From Pseudorhodoferax sp047601025 (GTDB lineage Bacteria > Pseudomonadota > Gammaproteobacteria > Burkholderiales > Burkholderiaceae_C), in NCBI RefSeq assembly GCF_047601025.1, contig NZ_JASGJZ010000001.1, forward strand, positions 1-64,000: 64,000 nucleotides of DNA, read 5' to 3'. Shown piece after piece: positions 17,264 through 24,882 of the stretch (positions within the stretch are counted from its first letter, which is position 1; each line of letters opens with the position of its first letter). The position numbers were made by a program, and so were the translations under genes. Below the pieces are notes generated by a model. The model was not told the origin of the DNA. It was given only the letters and a program-made list of their open reading frames with translations, and made no database searches.

Positions 17264-17287
17264 GATGTTCTCAATTTTGCTAACATC
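17264..17287. promoter_or_regulatory. Operator/promoter of the toxin-antitoxin pair
   Basis: GATGTT and AACATC form a perfect 6-bp inverted repeat around an A/T-rich centre (CTCAATTTTGCT), ending 4 bp before the toxin ATG. This is the usual place for an autoregulatory antitoxin operator. TAACAT (17281-17286) could be a -10 element. Confidence 0.5.
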
Positions 17288-17291
17288 CCGC

Positions 17292-17618
17292 ATGCCGTTC
17301 GAGATCAGCTACTTCCATGCACGCGTTCTCTCCGAGATCCAGTCATGGCCGGTCGACGTTCTTGCCGACTATGCACGACTGGTCGAGCTTCTGGCGGCGC
17401 ATGGCCCCAGCCTTCGCTTGCCACATTCCCGCGCCTTCGGTGACGGCCTGTTCGAGTTACGCCCACGCGGTCGTTCCGGCATCGGCCGTGCGCTTTATTG
17501 CTTTGCCGTCGACAAGCGCATCGTTGTCCTGCACGCGTTCATCAAGAAATCGCAGCAGACGCCCGACAGTGAATTGAAACTGGCGCGCAAGCGCCTCAAG
17601 GAAGTGCAGCATGGCTGA
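17292..17618 (+). CDS. RelE/HigB-family toxin (Gp49-like, type II toxin-antitoxin)
   Basis: This 108-residue protein belongs to the phage-derived Gp49/HigB group of RelE-like toxins. Recognisable features are LRLPHSRAFGDGLFELRPRG near residues 45-64, then the RALYCFAVDKRIVVLHAFIK stretch with KKSQQTPDSEL, which carries the basic residues that contact mRNA in this family. HigB-type toxins cleave mRNA on ribosomes. ATG 17292 lies just behind an inverted repeat. The 3' end overlaps the antitoxin gene by 8 bp. The toxin-first order is typical of higBA loci. Confidence 0.85.
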   Translation: MPFEISYFHARVLSEIQSWPVDVLADYARLVELLAAHGPSLRLPHSRAFGDGLFELRPRGRSGIGRALYCFAVDKRIVVLHAFIKKSQQTPDSELKLARKRLKEVQHG

Positions 17619-17928
17619 CCTGAAATACCAAGCCGTTCGCCACGATCACGCAGCATTCCTGGCCAAGGCCAGGCAACGGCCCGGCTTCGCCGAGGCCTAC
17701 GATGCGCTGGAACTGGAGTACACGCTGGCCCACCAGATGCTGGCGGCACGCACCAAGGCCGGGCTGACGCAGGACGCGGTCGCCGAGCGGATGGGCACCA
17801 CCAAGAGCGCGATCTCTCGGCTGGAGGCAGCCGGGCGGCACGCCCCTTCGTTGGCCACGCTGAAGAAGTACGCTGCCGCAGTGGGCTGCGAACTCCAGGT
17901 GAAGCTGGTGCCACAGAAGTCGGCATGA
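17611..17928 (+). CDS. HigA-like antitoxin, XRE-family helix-turn-helix
   Basis: This 105-residue protein has an XRE HTH in its second half. It reads AARTKAGLTQDAVAERMGTT, then KSAISRLEAAGRHAPSLATL and KKYAAAVGCELQVKLVP, the usual arrangement for HigA-type antitoxins. The N-terminal region (residues 15-45, FLAKARQRPGFAEAYDAL) probably wraps the toxin. It is translationally coupled to the toxin by an 8-bp overlap. By family knowledge it neutralises the toxin and represses the operon through the palindrome at 17264-17287. Confidence 0.87.
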   Translation: MADLKYQAVRHDHAAFLAKARQRPGFAEAYDALELEYTLAHQMLAARTKAGLTQDAVAERMGTTKSAISRLEAAGRHAPSLATLKKYAAAVGCELQVKLVPQKSA

Positions 17929-17985
17929 CGCCGAAGCACGTCGCCAAAGGAGGCGGTCCGCACCCAATGCCCATCGCCGTTCCAA

Positions 17986-20718
17986 GTGCGCGCTGAATTC
18001 CGCATCGGCATCGACCTGGGCACGACCCACACCGTGCTCGCGTTCGCGCCCGTCGAGGGCGGCGACATCCAGGTCTTCCCGATCCCGCAGAGCATCGCGG
18101 CCGGCGAGGTCGCGGCGCGGCCGCTGCTGCCCTCGCTGCGCTTCCATCCGGCCGAGGGAGCGCTGGCCGCCGCCGACCTGCTGCTGCCCTGGCCATCGGA
18201 CGACTGGGGCGTGCTCGGCGCCTTCGCGCGCGAGCTGGGGCAGCAGACGCCGGGCCGCCTGGTGGCCAGCGCCAAGAGCTGGCTGTCGCACCCTACGGTG
18301 GACCGCACCGCCGCGATCCTGCCCTGGGGCGCGCCGGACGAGGTGCCCAAGATCTCGCCGCTGGACGCCAGCGCCAGCTACCTGCACCACCTGCGGCTGG
18401 CCTGGGACCATGCCCACCCGCAGGCGCCGATGGCCCGGCAGGAGGTCGTGCTGACGGTGCCGGCCTCGTTCGACGAGGGCGCGCGCCAGCTCACGCTGCA
18501 GGCGGCGGAACGCGCCGGCCTGCCCGCCGTGCACCTGATCGAGGAGCCGCAGGCGGCGTTCTACGACTGGGTCTGGCACCGCCGCGGCGACCTGGCCCGC
18601 CAGCTCGCCGGCACGCGCCGGCTGCTGGTCGTGGACGTGGGCGGCGGCACCACCGACCTGACGCTGATCGACGTCGCGCTGGACGCGCAGGGGCGGCCGC
18701 AGCTCGCGCGCACCGGCGTCGGCGACCACCTGGTGCTGGGCGGCGACAACATGGACCTGGCGCTGGCGCGCTGGATCGAGCCGCGGCTGTCCGGCGGCGC
18801 CCCCGGCGCCCGGCTCGACGCCATCCAGCTCGCCCAGCTGACGCAGCGCTGCCGCGGCGCCAAGGAGCGGCTGCTGGCGCCCGGCGGCCCGGCCGAGGCC
18901 ACCGTCACGCTGCAGGGCGGCGGCAGCCGGCTGATCGGCGGCGCGCGCTCGGCCCCCCTCACCCGCGCCGACGTGGACCGGCTGCTGGTCGACGGCTTCT
19001 TCCCGCAGGTCGCCGCCGACGCCGTGCCGCAGCGCGCGCGCGGCGCGCTGGTCGAGTTCGGCCTGCCCTACGCCGCCGACGCCGCCATCACGCGCCACGT
19101 CGCCGCCTTCCTGCAGCGCCAGGGCGGCCCGCTGCCCGACGCCGTGCTGCTGAACGGCGGCGTGTTCCACGCGGCCGCGCTGCGCGAGCGCCTGCTCGCC
19201 ACGCTGGACGGCTGGCGCCCCGCCGGCGCGCCGCCGATCCGCCTGCTCGACGGCACGGCGCTCGACGCCGCCGTCGCCCGCGGCGCCGTGGCCTATGCCA
19301 TGGCCCGCGCCGGCAGCGCGCCGCGCATCCGCAGCGGCGCCGCGCGCGCCTACTACCTGGTGCTGGAAGACAGCCAAGGCATCTGCCTGCTGCCGCACGG
19401 CGCGCCCGAGGGCGAGGAGGTGCGGCTGGACAGCCGGCGCTTCAGCCTGCGCCTGGGCCGTCCGGTGCGCTTCAACCTGGCGACCAGCTCGGCCGACCGG
19501 CACCACCGGCCCGGCGACCTGGCCGCGCTGGACGACGGCGGCTTCCAACGCCTGCCGCCGATCGCCGCCGTGCTGCACCCCAAGGCCGGCGCCGCCGCCG
19601 GCCAGGTGCAGGTGCTGCTCGGCAGCCGCATCACCGAGGTCGGCACGCTGGAAATGCACTGCGTGGCCGCCGACGACCCGCGCCAGCGCTGGAAGCTCGA
19701 GTTCCAGCTGCGCGGCAGCGCGCAGGCGCAGGAGGCGGCCGACGCGCCCGTCGTCGCCCACCCGCGCCTGCCGCAGGCGCTGGCCGCGATCGGCCGCGTC
19801 TACGGCGACAGGAAGCAGGGCGTGGACGCCAAGGAAGTCCGCCAGTTGCGCGCCGCGCTGGAGCGCCTGCTCGGCGAGCGCGGCACCTGGGACGCGCCGC
19901 TGCTGCGCGCACTGTTCGGCGCGCTGCTGCAGGGCGCCCGGCGGCGCCGGCGCACGCTGCAGCACGAGCGCACCTGGTTCAACCTGGCCGGCTGGACGCT
20001 GCGCCCCGGCTACGGCGACCCGCTGGACGGCTGGCGCATGGCGCAGATGTGGGAGCTGTTCGGTCCCGGCATCGCGCACAGCCACGACGCCCAGCAATGG
20101 TCCGAGTGGTGGACGCTGTGGCGCCGCATCGCCGGCGGGCTCGACGCCGAGCAGCAACAGATGGTCTACGAGGCCGTCGCGTACTACCTGCAGCCGGGCG
20201 GCGCCACCGACATCGACAGGCCCGACGGCCCGCCGATGCTGGCGCTGGACGAACTGCTGCGCATAGCCGCGGCCTTCGAGCGCATCGACGTGGCGCACAA
20301 GGCGCAGTTCGGCGGCTGGCTGCTGCAGCGCCTGCAGGCCACGCCGGCCGACCCGCAGGCCTGGTGGGCGCTGGGCCGCGTGGGCGCGCGCCAGCCGCAG
20401 TACGCCAGCGCCCACCACGTGCTGCCGCCCGCCACCGCGCAGGCCTGGCTGGCGCGCATCGCGCGCGAGCATCCGGACTGGGCGCGCCACGAGCCGGCCG
20501 CCTTCGCCGTCGCCCGCATCGCCCAGGCCACCGGCGACCGCGCGCGCGACCTGCCCGAGGCGCTGCGGCTGCAGCTCGCCGACGAGTTGGACGCCGCGCG
20601 CGCCGCGCCCAGCTGGGCCGCCATGGTGCGCGAGGTCACGGTGCTGGACGAGGCCGACCAGCGCCGCGTGGCCGGCGACGCGCTGCCGGCCGGGCTGGTG
20701 CTGGTCGGCGCGCCGTAG
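17986..20718 (+). CDS. Hsp70-family protein (second, long)
   Basis: This 910-residue protein is paralogous to the Hsp70-like protein at 14914. ATPase motifs are RIGIDLGTTHTVLAF (residues 6-20), LIEEPQAAFYDW, LLVVDVGGGTTDLTLIDV near residue 210 and LGGDNMDLALARWIEP. The region beyond residue 580 is an additional helical domain of about 330 residues (for example RVYGDRKQGVDAKEVRQLRA and LGRVGARQPQYASAHHVLPP) that replaces the DnaK substrate domain; it may correspond to the DUF3731-type extension. The start is GTG 17986. A strong AAAGGAGG at 17946 is too far away to serve it, so the original 5' end may have been disturbed by the insertion. Confidence 0.88.
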   Translation: MRAEFRIGIDLGTTHTVLAFAPVEGGDIQVFPIPQSIAAGEVAARPLLPSLRFHPAEGALAAADLLLPWPSDDWGVLGAFARELGQQTPGRLVASAKSWLSHPTVDRTAAILPWGAPDEVPKISPLDASASYLHHLRLAWDHAHPQAPMARQEVVLTVPASFDEGARQLTLQAAERAGLPAVHLIEEPQAAFYDWVWHRRGDLARQLAGTRRLLVVDVGGGTTDLTLIDVALDAQGRPQLARTGVGDHLVLGGDNMDLALARWIEPRLSGGAPGARLDAIQLAQLTQRCRGAKERLLAPGGPAEATVTLQGGGSRLIGGARSAPLTRADVDRLLVDGFFPQVAADAVPQRARGALVEFGLPYAADAAITRHVAAFLQRQGGPLPDAVLLNGGVFHAAALRERLLATLDGWRPAGAPPIRLLDGTALDAAVARGAVAYAMARAGSAPRIRSGAARAYYLVLEDSQGICLLPHGAPEGEEVRLDSRRFSLRLGRPVRFNLATSSADRHHRPGDLAALDDGGFQRLPPIAAVLHPKAGAAAGQVQVLLGSRITEVGTLEMHCVAADDPRQRWKLEFQLRGSAQAQEAADAPVVAHPRLPQALAAIGRVYGDRKQGVDAKEVRQLRAALERLLGERGTWDAPLLRALFGALLQGARRRRRTLQHERTWFNLAGWTLRPGYGDPLDGWRMAQMWELFGPGIAHSHDAQQWSEWWTLWRRIAGGLDAEQQQMVYEAVAYYLQPGGATDIDRPDGPPMLALDELLRIAAAFERIDVAHKAQFGGWLLQRLQATPADPQAWWALGRVGARQPQYASAHHVLPPATAQAWLARIAREHPDWARHEPAAFAVARIAQATGDRARDLPEALRLQLADELDAARAAPSWAAMVREVTVLDEADQRRVAGDALPAGLVLVGAP

Positions 20719-20743
20719 GCATCGCCGGCCCGGCCCGGCGGCA

Positions 20744-22537
20744 TCAGCCCGCCCCGGCCGGCAGGCGGCGGTCGGACGCCAGCAGCGCCTCGTTCACCGC
20801 GGTCGCCAGCACCACGTCGGTGACGGGCTTGCGCAGCACCGGCACCGCCATCTGCGCGGCCCGCTCCCGCATGGCGACCGAGGTGTCCGCCGACACGATC
20901 ACCGCCGCCAGGCCCGGCCGGGATGCGCGCAACCCCTCGATCGCCTGCAGGCCGTCGCGCCCGCCCGGCAGCCGGTAGTCCACCAGCGCGATCTCCGGCT
21001 CCAGCCCGTCCAGCAGGCCGAGCGCCTCTTGCAGCGACGCCGCGCAGGCGCACTGGCAGCCGTGTCCGTCCAGCAGGCGCCGGTAGGCGTCCCGCACGGC
21101 GGCGTCGTCGTCCAGCACCAGCACCCGCCGCGCGACCAGGGTCGGCAGCACGGCGTGCTGGTCGCCGATCACCGCGCCGTCGCCGTGCTCCAGCGGCAGC
21201 CACAGGTGAAAGCGCGTCCCCTGCCCGTCGCCGGACTCCACCTCGTAGCGGATGGACAGCGTCGTCGCGATGCGGCGCACGATGCCCAGGCCCAGCCCGG
21301 TCCCCATGACGCGGTCGCGCTGCGGATTGCCCAGCTGCACCAGGTCGTCGAAGATGCGGTAGCGGTCGCCCGGGTCGATGCCCGGCCCGGTGTCGGCCAC
21401 CGTCAGGCGCACGGCGTCGGCCTCGACGCCGGCGCTCAGGGTGATCCCGCCGGCGGCGGTGAACTTGATCGCGTTGTCGATCAGGTTGGACAGCAACCGG
21501 CCCAGCAGGTCCGCGTCGCTCATCACCTGCAGATCCTCGGCGCAGTGCGCCTGCAGCTGCAGTCCCTTGGCGCGCGCCGCCGACTGGAAGCGCGCGCACA
21601 GCCCCTCCAGCACGCGCTGCAATGCGAAGCGCCGCATCGTCGGCTTGACCTCGCCGGCGTCCAGCTTGGACACGTCCAGCAGCCCGTCGAGCATCTGCCG
21701 CAGCACCTCGATGCTCTGGCGCATGTCGGCGCTGATGGCCTGCGCCTCGCCCGCCAGCGGCAGGCGCGACAGCGCGCCGCTGTTGAGCGACAGGCTCTGC
21801 AGCGGCTGCCGCAGGTCGTGGCTCGCCGAGGCGAGGAAGCGGCTCTTGGCCAGGTCGGCCTCCATCGCCGCGTCGCGCGCCTGCGCCAGGCGCTGGCGCT
21901 GCTCCGACAGGTCGCGCAGCAACTCCAGGTTCTCCAGCCGCATGCGGTAGGACTCCAGGTACATGCGGTAGTTGATCCTGGCGTAGCGCAGCTGGACGCC
22001 GAAGAACATCAGGGCCAGCGTGCCGACGCTCCAGCCGATCCAGGTGCCCGACAGGAACCACATCGCCGCCGTCGGTAGCGCATACGACGCCGCGTAGATG
22101 GCGTAGGCGCGCGGCACCATGAACGTGGTCGCCACGGCGCCGGCGCTCCACGACATCAGGATCATCGTCAGCAGCGCGTCGCGCTCCTGGCCCAGCGCCA
22201 GCATGAACAGCGCCGACCCGCCGTGCACGATGCCGACCGGCAGCTTGCTGCGCACGGCGCGGCGCAGGCGCTCCTCGGTGGGCAGGTCCGCCTGCACCAG
22301 CTGCGGCATGGCGCGGACCTGGATCTCCTTCACCACCACCACCGCGACCAGCCACGCCAGCACGATCGCCCAGTGCACGCCGCCGGTCCAGGCCAGGCCG
22401 GAGATCACCAGCCCGGTGGCGACCGTCGGCACGCGCACCCCGGCGCTGAACTCGGCCAGGTCGCGCACCTGCTTGCGCGCGAAGTCGTCCGCCGCCGGCC
22501 CCTGCGGCGACCATTCCCCGGCGCGCTGCTGCGGCAT
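20744..22537 (-). CDS. Hybrid sensor histidine kinase with C-terminal receiver
   Basis: This 597-residue membrane kinase has an N-terminal half with about six hydrophobic segments (for example VATGLVISGLAWTGGVHWAI, TLALMFFGVQLRYARI). The DHp helix contains RFLASASHDLRQPLQSLSL with the phospho-accepting His. The ATPase domain shows LLSNLIDNAIKFTAAGGI, DTGPGIDPGDRYRIF and GTGLGLGIVRRIA. A receiver domain follows, with RRVLVLDDDAAVRDAYRRLL and the acceptor Asp in ALVDYRLPGGRDG. Start ATG 22535-22537 lies 5 bp behind the stop of a LuxR-type response regulator, so the two form an operon. The signal is unknown. A closely similar pair lies at 55958-58416. Confidence 0.9.
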   Translation of the reverse strand: MPQQRAGEWSPQGPAADDFARKQVRDLAEFSAGVRVPTVATGLVISGLAWTGGVHWAIVLAWLVAVVVVKEIQVRAMPQLVQADLPTEERLRRAVRSKLPVGIVHGGSALFMLALGQERDALLTMILMSWSAGAVATTFMVPRAYAIYAASYALPTAAMWFLSGTWIGWSVGTLALMFFGVQLRYARINYRMYLESYRMRLENLELLRDLSEQRQRLAQARDAAMEADLAKSRFLASASHDLRQPLQSLSLNSGALSRLPLAGEAQAISADMRQSIEVLRQMLDGLLDVSKLDAGEVKPTMRRFALQRVLEGLCARFQSAARAKGLQLQAHCAEDLQVMSDADLLGRLLSNLIDNAIKFTAAGGITLSAGVEADAVRLTVADTGPGIDPGDRYRIFDDLVQLGNPQRDRVMGTGLGLGIVRRIATTLSIRYEVESGDGQGTRFHLWLPLEHGDGAVIGDQHAVLPTLVARRVLVLDDDAAVRDAYRRLLDGHGCQCACAASLQEALGLLDGLEPEIALVDYRLPGGRDGLQAIEGLRASRPGLAAVIVSADTSVAMRERAAQMAVPVLRKPVTDVVLATAVNEALLASDRRLPAGAG

Positions 22538-22542
22538 GCCCG

Positions 22543-23226
22543 TCAGCCGCCGAGCGCATCGGCCGCGCGCGCCTGCATCACGCGGCACATGGCGCCCACG
22601 CGGTTCTTCACGCCCAGGGCCCGGTACACCATCGACAGGTGGACCTTGACCGTGCCCTCGGCGATGTCCAGCCGGCGCCCGATGCTCTTGTTCGGCAGGC
22701 CCTGCAGCGCCAGCGCCAGCACCTCGCGCTGCCGGGCCGACAGCTCGCCCAGCAGGAAGCCCGCCAGGTCCTCGCTGCGCACCTCGTCGGCCTCGCGGTG
22801 GCGCACCACGTCCTCGGACAGCACGAACTCCGCCGGCACGTACACCCGCCGGCGCAGCACCAGCCGCAGCGCCGCCGCCATGTCGGCCTCGCCGTAGGAC
22901 TTGGGGATGAAGCCGGCGGCGCCGGCCTCCAGCACGGCGCGGATGTGCTCGCTGCCGCTCTCGGCCGACAGCATGCAGATGGCGGCGCCCTCGAACGCCT
23001 GCTGCATGCGCTGCAGCGCCTGCAGGCCGGCCAGGCCCGGCAGGTGGTAGTCCAGCAGCACCAGGTCGAAGCGCCGGTCCGGCCGCGCGCAGGCGGCGGC
23101 CACGTCGCGCTCGGCCGCGAAGAACAGGGCGTCGTCCGGCGCGCCGATGCCGCGGTGCACCTCCTCCAGCAGGCGGCGCGTGCCGTTCCAGATCAGTTCG
23201 TGGTCATCCACCAGAAGCACCCGCAC
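22543..23226 (-). CDS. NarL/LuxR-family response regulator
   Basis: This 227-residue protein has a receiver domain (MRVLLVDDHELIWNGTRRLL; acceptor Asp in LVLLDYHLPGLAGL near residue 58; Lys in GFIPKSYGEADMA). The C-terminal LuxR helix-turn-helix reads SARQREVLALALQGLPNKSI, then GRRLDIAEGTVKVHLSMVYR. It is the first gene of a leftward operon with the hybrid kinase 5 bp downstream, which is its likely partner. The 220-bp divergent spacer to the rightward LuxR-type gene at 23449 holds long palindromes that may be its targets. Confidence 0.92.
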   Translation of the reverse strand: MRVLLVDDHELIWNGTRRLLEEVHRGIGAPDDALFFAAERDVAAACARPDRRFDLVLLDYHLPGLAGLQALQRMQQAFEGAAICMLSAESGSEHIRAVLEAGAAGFIPKSYGEADMAAALRLVLRRRVYVPAEFVLSEDVVRHREADEVRSEDLAGFLLGELSARQREVLALALQGLPNKSIGRRLDIAEGTVKVHLSMVYRALGVKNRVGAMCRVMQARAADALGG

Positions 23227-23325
23227 GCCAGCCTCCTCCCCGTCCGGCCCGGGCGACGCCGCCGGCGCGCAGGCGAGGCAGGTGCAGCTTAGCCCACGGC
23301 CGGCCGGCCGGGAACGGGCGGACGC

Positions 23326-23395
23326 CTAAACCAAAGCCATAGCCGACGGCGCAGGGCCGCGTGGGCCACGGTTTAGTGGCCGGCGCGCCGGCCAC
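23326..23395. promoter_or_regulatory. Palindromic elements in the divergent spacer
   Basis: CTAAACC (23326-23332) pairs with GGTTTAG (23370-23376). Immediately after, GTGGCCGGCGCGCCGGCCAC (23376-23395) is a perfect 20-bp palindrome. They lie between a leftward response regulator and a rightward LuxR-type gene, a likely place for a shared operator. The 20-mer could also form an RNA or cruciform hairpin. Confidence 0.45.
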
Positions 23396-23448
23396 TTCCT
23401 AGACTTTTCGCGTCAGAAAGATCCCTGCACACGGCGAAGGACAGGAAC

Positions 23449-24084
23449 ATGCACCCAAAGACGAACGCGGCCCCGGCGCCGCTCGCGCCGGCGGAAGAAC
23501 ACCCCGGCACCCGGGCCCTGTGGTCGGCCCTGCTGGCCGGCCTGGACCGCTGCGCCCAGGGCGTGGCGCTGCTCGACGCCGGCGGCCGGCGCTGGTTCGC
23601 CAACGCCGCCGCGCGGCTGGCGTTCCAGCGCCTCGGCTGGTCCGCCGGCGCGCTACCGCTGGGCCCGCAGGCAGCGGCCTGGACCGCGGCCCTGGACCAG
23701 GTGTGCCACCGCGGCCGGCGCGAACTGCTGGAACTGGACCTGGCGCCGCCCCGGCACGGCATCACGGTCGCGCTGATGCCCGTGGCCGTGCCCGGCGCGC
23801 GGCTGGCCTTCGCGCTGTTCGGCCGCGACGACATCTGCGGCAGCGTGGAGCTGCAGCAGTTCGCGCTGCACCACCGCCTCACGGGCGCCGAGACCCAGGT
23901 GCTGGGCCTGCTCTGCAAGGGCCTGGCCGCCGCCGACATCGCGCGCACGCACGGCGTCACCAAGGCCACCGTGCTGACGCAGATCGCGGCGATCCGCGCC
24001 AAGACGCAGTGCACCAGCGTGCGCGCACTGCTGGCGGAGATGGCGCGCATGCCGCAGCTGGTGCCGTTGCTGGGAGTGCTGTAG
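23449..24084 (+). CDS. LuxR-type helix-turn-helix regulator
   Basis: This 211-residue protein has residues 25-125 resembling a PAS-like sensor segment (GVALLDAGGRRWFANAAARL, typical of a PAS opening). The C-terminus carries a LuxR-type HTH (LTGAETQVLGLLCKGLAAAD, then IARTHGVTKATVLTQIAAIR, residues about 145-190). No receiver domain is present, so it is not a classical response regulator. It is divergent from the response regulator/hybrid kinase operon and may belong to the same circuit. Target genes are unknown. Confidence 0.8.
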   Translation: MHPKTNAAPAPLAPAEEHPGTRALWSALLAGLDRCAQGVALLDAGGRRWFANAAARLAFQRLGWSAGALPLGPQAAAWTAALDQVCHRGRRELLELDLAPPRHGITVALMPVAVPGARLAFALFGRDDICGSVELQQFALHHRLTGAETQVLGLLCKGLAAADIARTHGVTKATVLTQIAAIRAKTQCTSVRALLAEMARMPQLVPLLGVL

Positions 24085-24294
24085 GGGGTGATACACCGGG
24101 ACAGGCGATTGGCGCCGCGCCGATCGGCGAACCCGGTACCGCTCCGTGCGCGCCCGACCAAGCCTGGTTTCCTATGCCGGAAGCATTGCCGTCGTCAACA
24201 CAGACATTGGTCGGCCAATACCCCCAACGATCCCCATGCCAGCTGCTACGTAAGCACTGCGCTCCACGACCCGGTATCAATTCGACTATGGTCG

Positions 24295-24882
24295 TCAGCG
24301 TACCCAGCGCAGCCGCCGCTCATTCCGGCTCCGTTGCCAATCGACGCACGTGAAGACGTACACGACACCCAGCGAGGCCAGCTGCGAAGCCACGAAGTAG
24401 CACAAGGCCGCCCGGCTGCTCAGTGTCAGATCGAAGCGGTGGGCGACCACCGAACCGCCCGTGTACGCGGCGATGTAGCTCACGTAGCGCCCCGCGAAGA
24501 ACGGCAGGGCCAACAGCGGCAACGGTGCACGCGAAAGGCCGTAGGCCAGGAAGAGCGTGTTGGAAGGGAATGGACTGAACGCGAACAACAGGAACGCGAG
24601 AACGCTCGTGCCGCGCCGCCGCTCGATGGCATCGGCCACCACCGTCAGATTGCTCCGCGTCGAGTCCGGTATCCAGCGACTGCCGGCAATACCCTGCGCA
24701 AGGCTCGCCAGCACAGAGCGCCCGGCCGCCGCGCCCGAAGCGGCAGCCGAGGCCACCAGCCACGGGCTGGCCTCGGGAAACCGAAGGCCGAAGAACGACA
24801 GCAGCAGCCAGGTCGGCGGTGCGAACGCCGGCAGCACATTCAAGGCAAACACCAGCAGGAACAGGATCAGCAGCGCGAGCAT
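24295..24882 (-). CDS. VTT/DedA-like membrane protein
   Basis: This 195-residue integral membrane protein has about five hydrophobic segments (MLALLILFLLVFALNVLPAF, GTSVLAFLLFAFSPFPSNTL, PLLALPFFAGRYVSYIAAYT, CYFVASQLASLGVVYVFTC). The FSPFPSNTLFLAYG region followed by FFAGRYVSYI resembles the re-entrant loop area of VTT/YqaA-type proteins. Its ATG directly abuts the kinase gene stop (24883), so it is the last gene of a four-gene operon with DedA, a response regulator and a sensor kinase. Function unknown; lipid carrier or small-molecule transport is possible from the family. Confidence 0.7.
   Translation of the reverse strand: MLALLILFLLVFALNVLPAFAPPTWLLLSFFGLRFPEASPWLVASAAASGAAAGRSVLASLAQGIAGSRWIPDSTRSNLTVVADAIERRRGTSVLAFLLFAFSPFPSNTLFLAYGLSRAPLPLLALPFFAGRYVSYIAAYTGGSVVAHRFDLTLSSRAALCYFVASQLASLGVVYVFTCVDWQRSRNERRLRWVR

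Noticed and set aside
17047..17286. Minus-strand 79-codon frame in the insertion between the Hsp70 genes
   Set aside because: There is no recognisable domain and it overlaps the promoter/operator of the toxin gene. It is considered chance coding in decayed DNA.
24085..24294. Possible small gene or transposon remnant between the LuxR-type gene and the VTT-like gene
   Set aside because: Short frames on both strands show no family similarity, and no terminal repeats were found.
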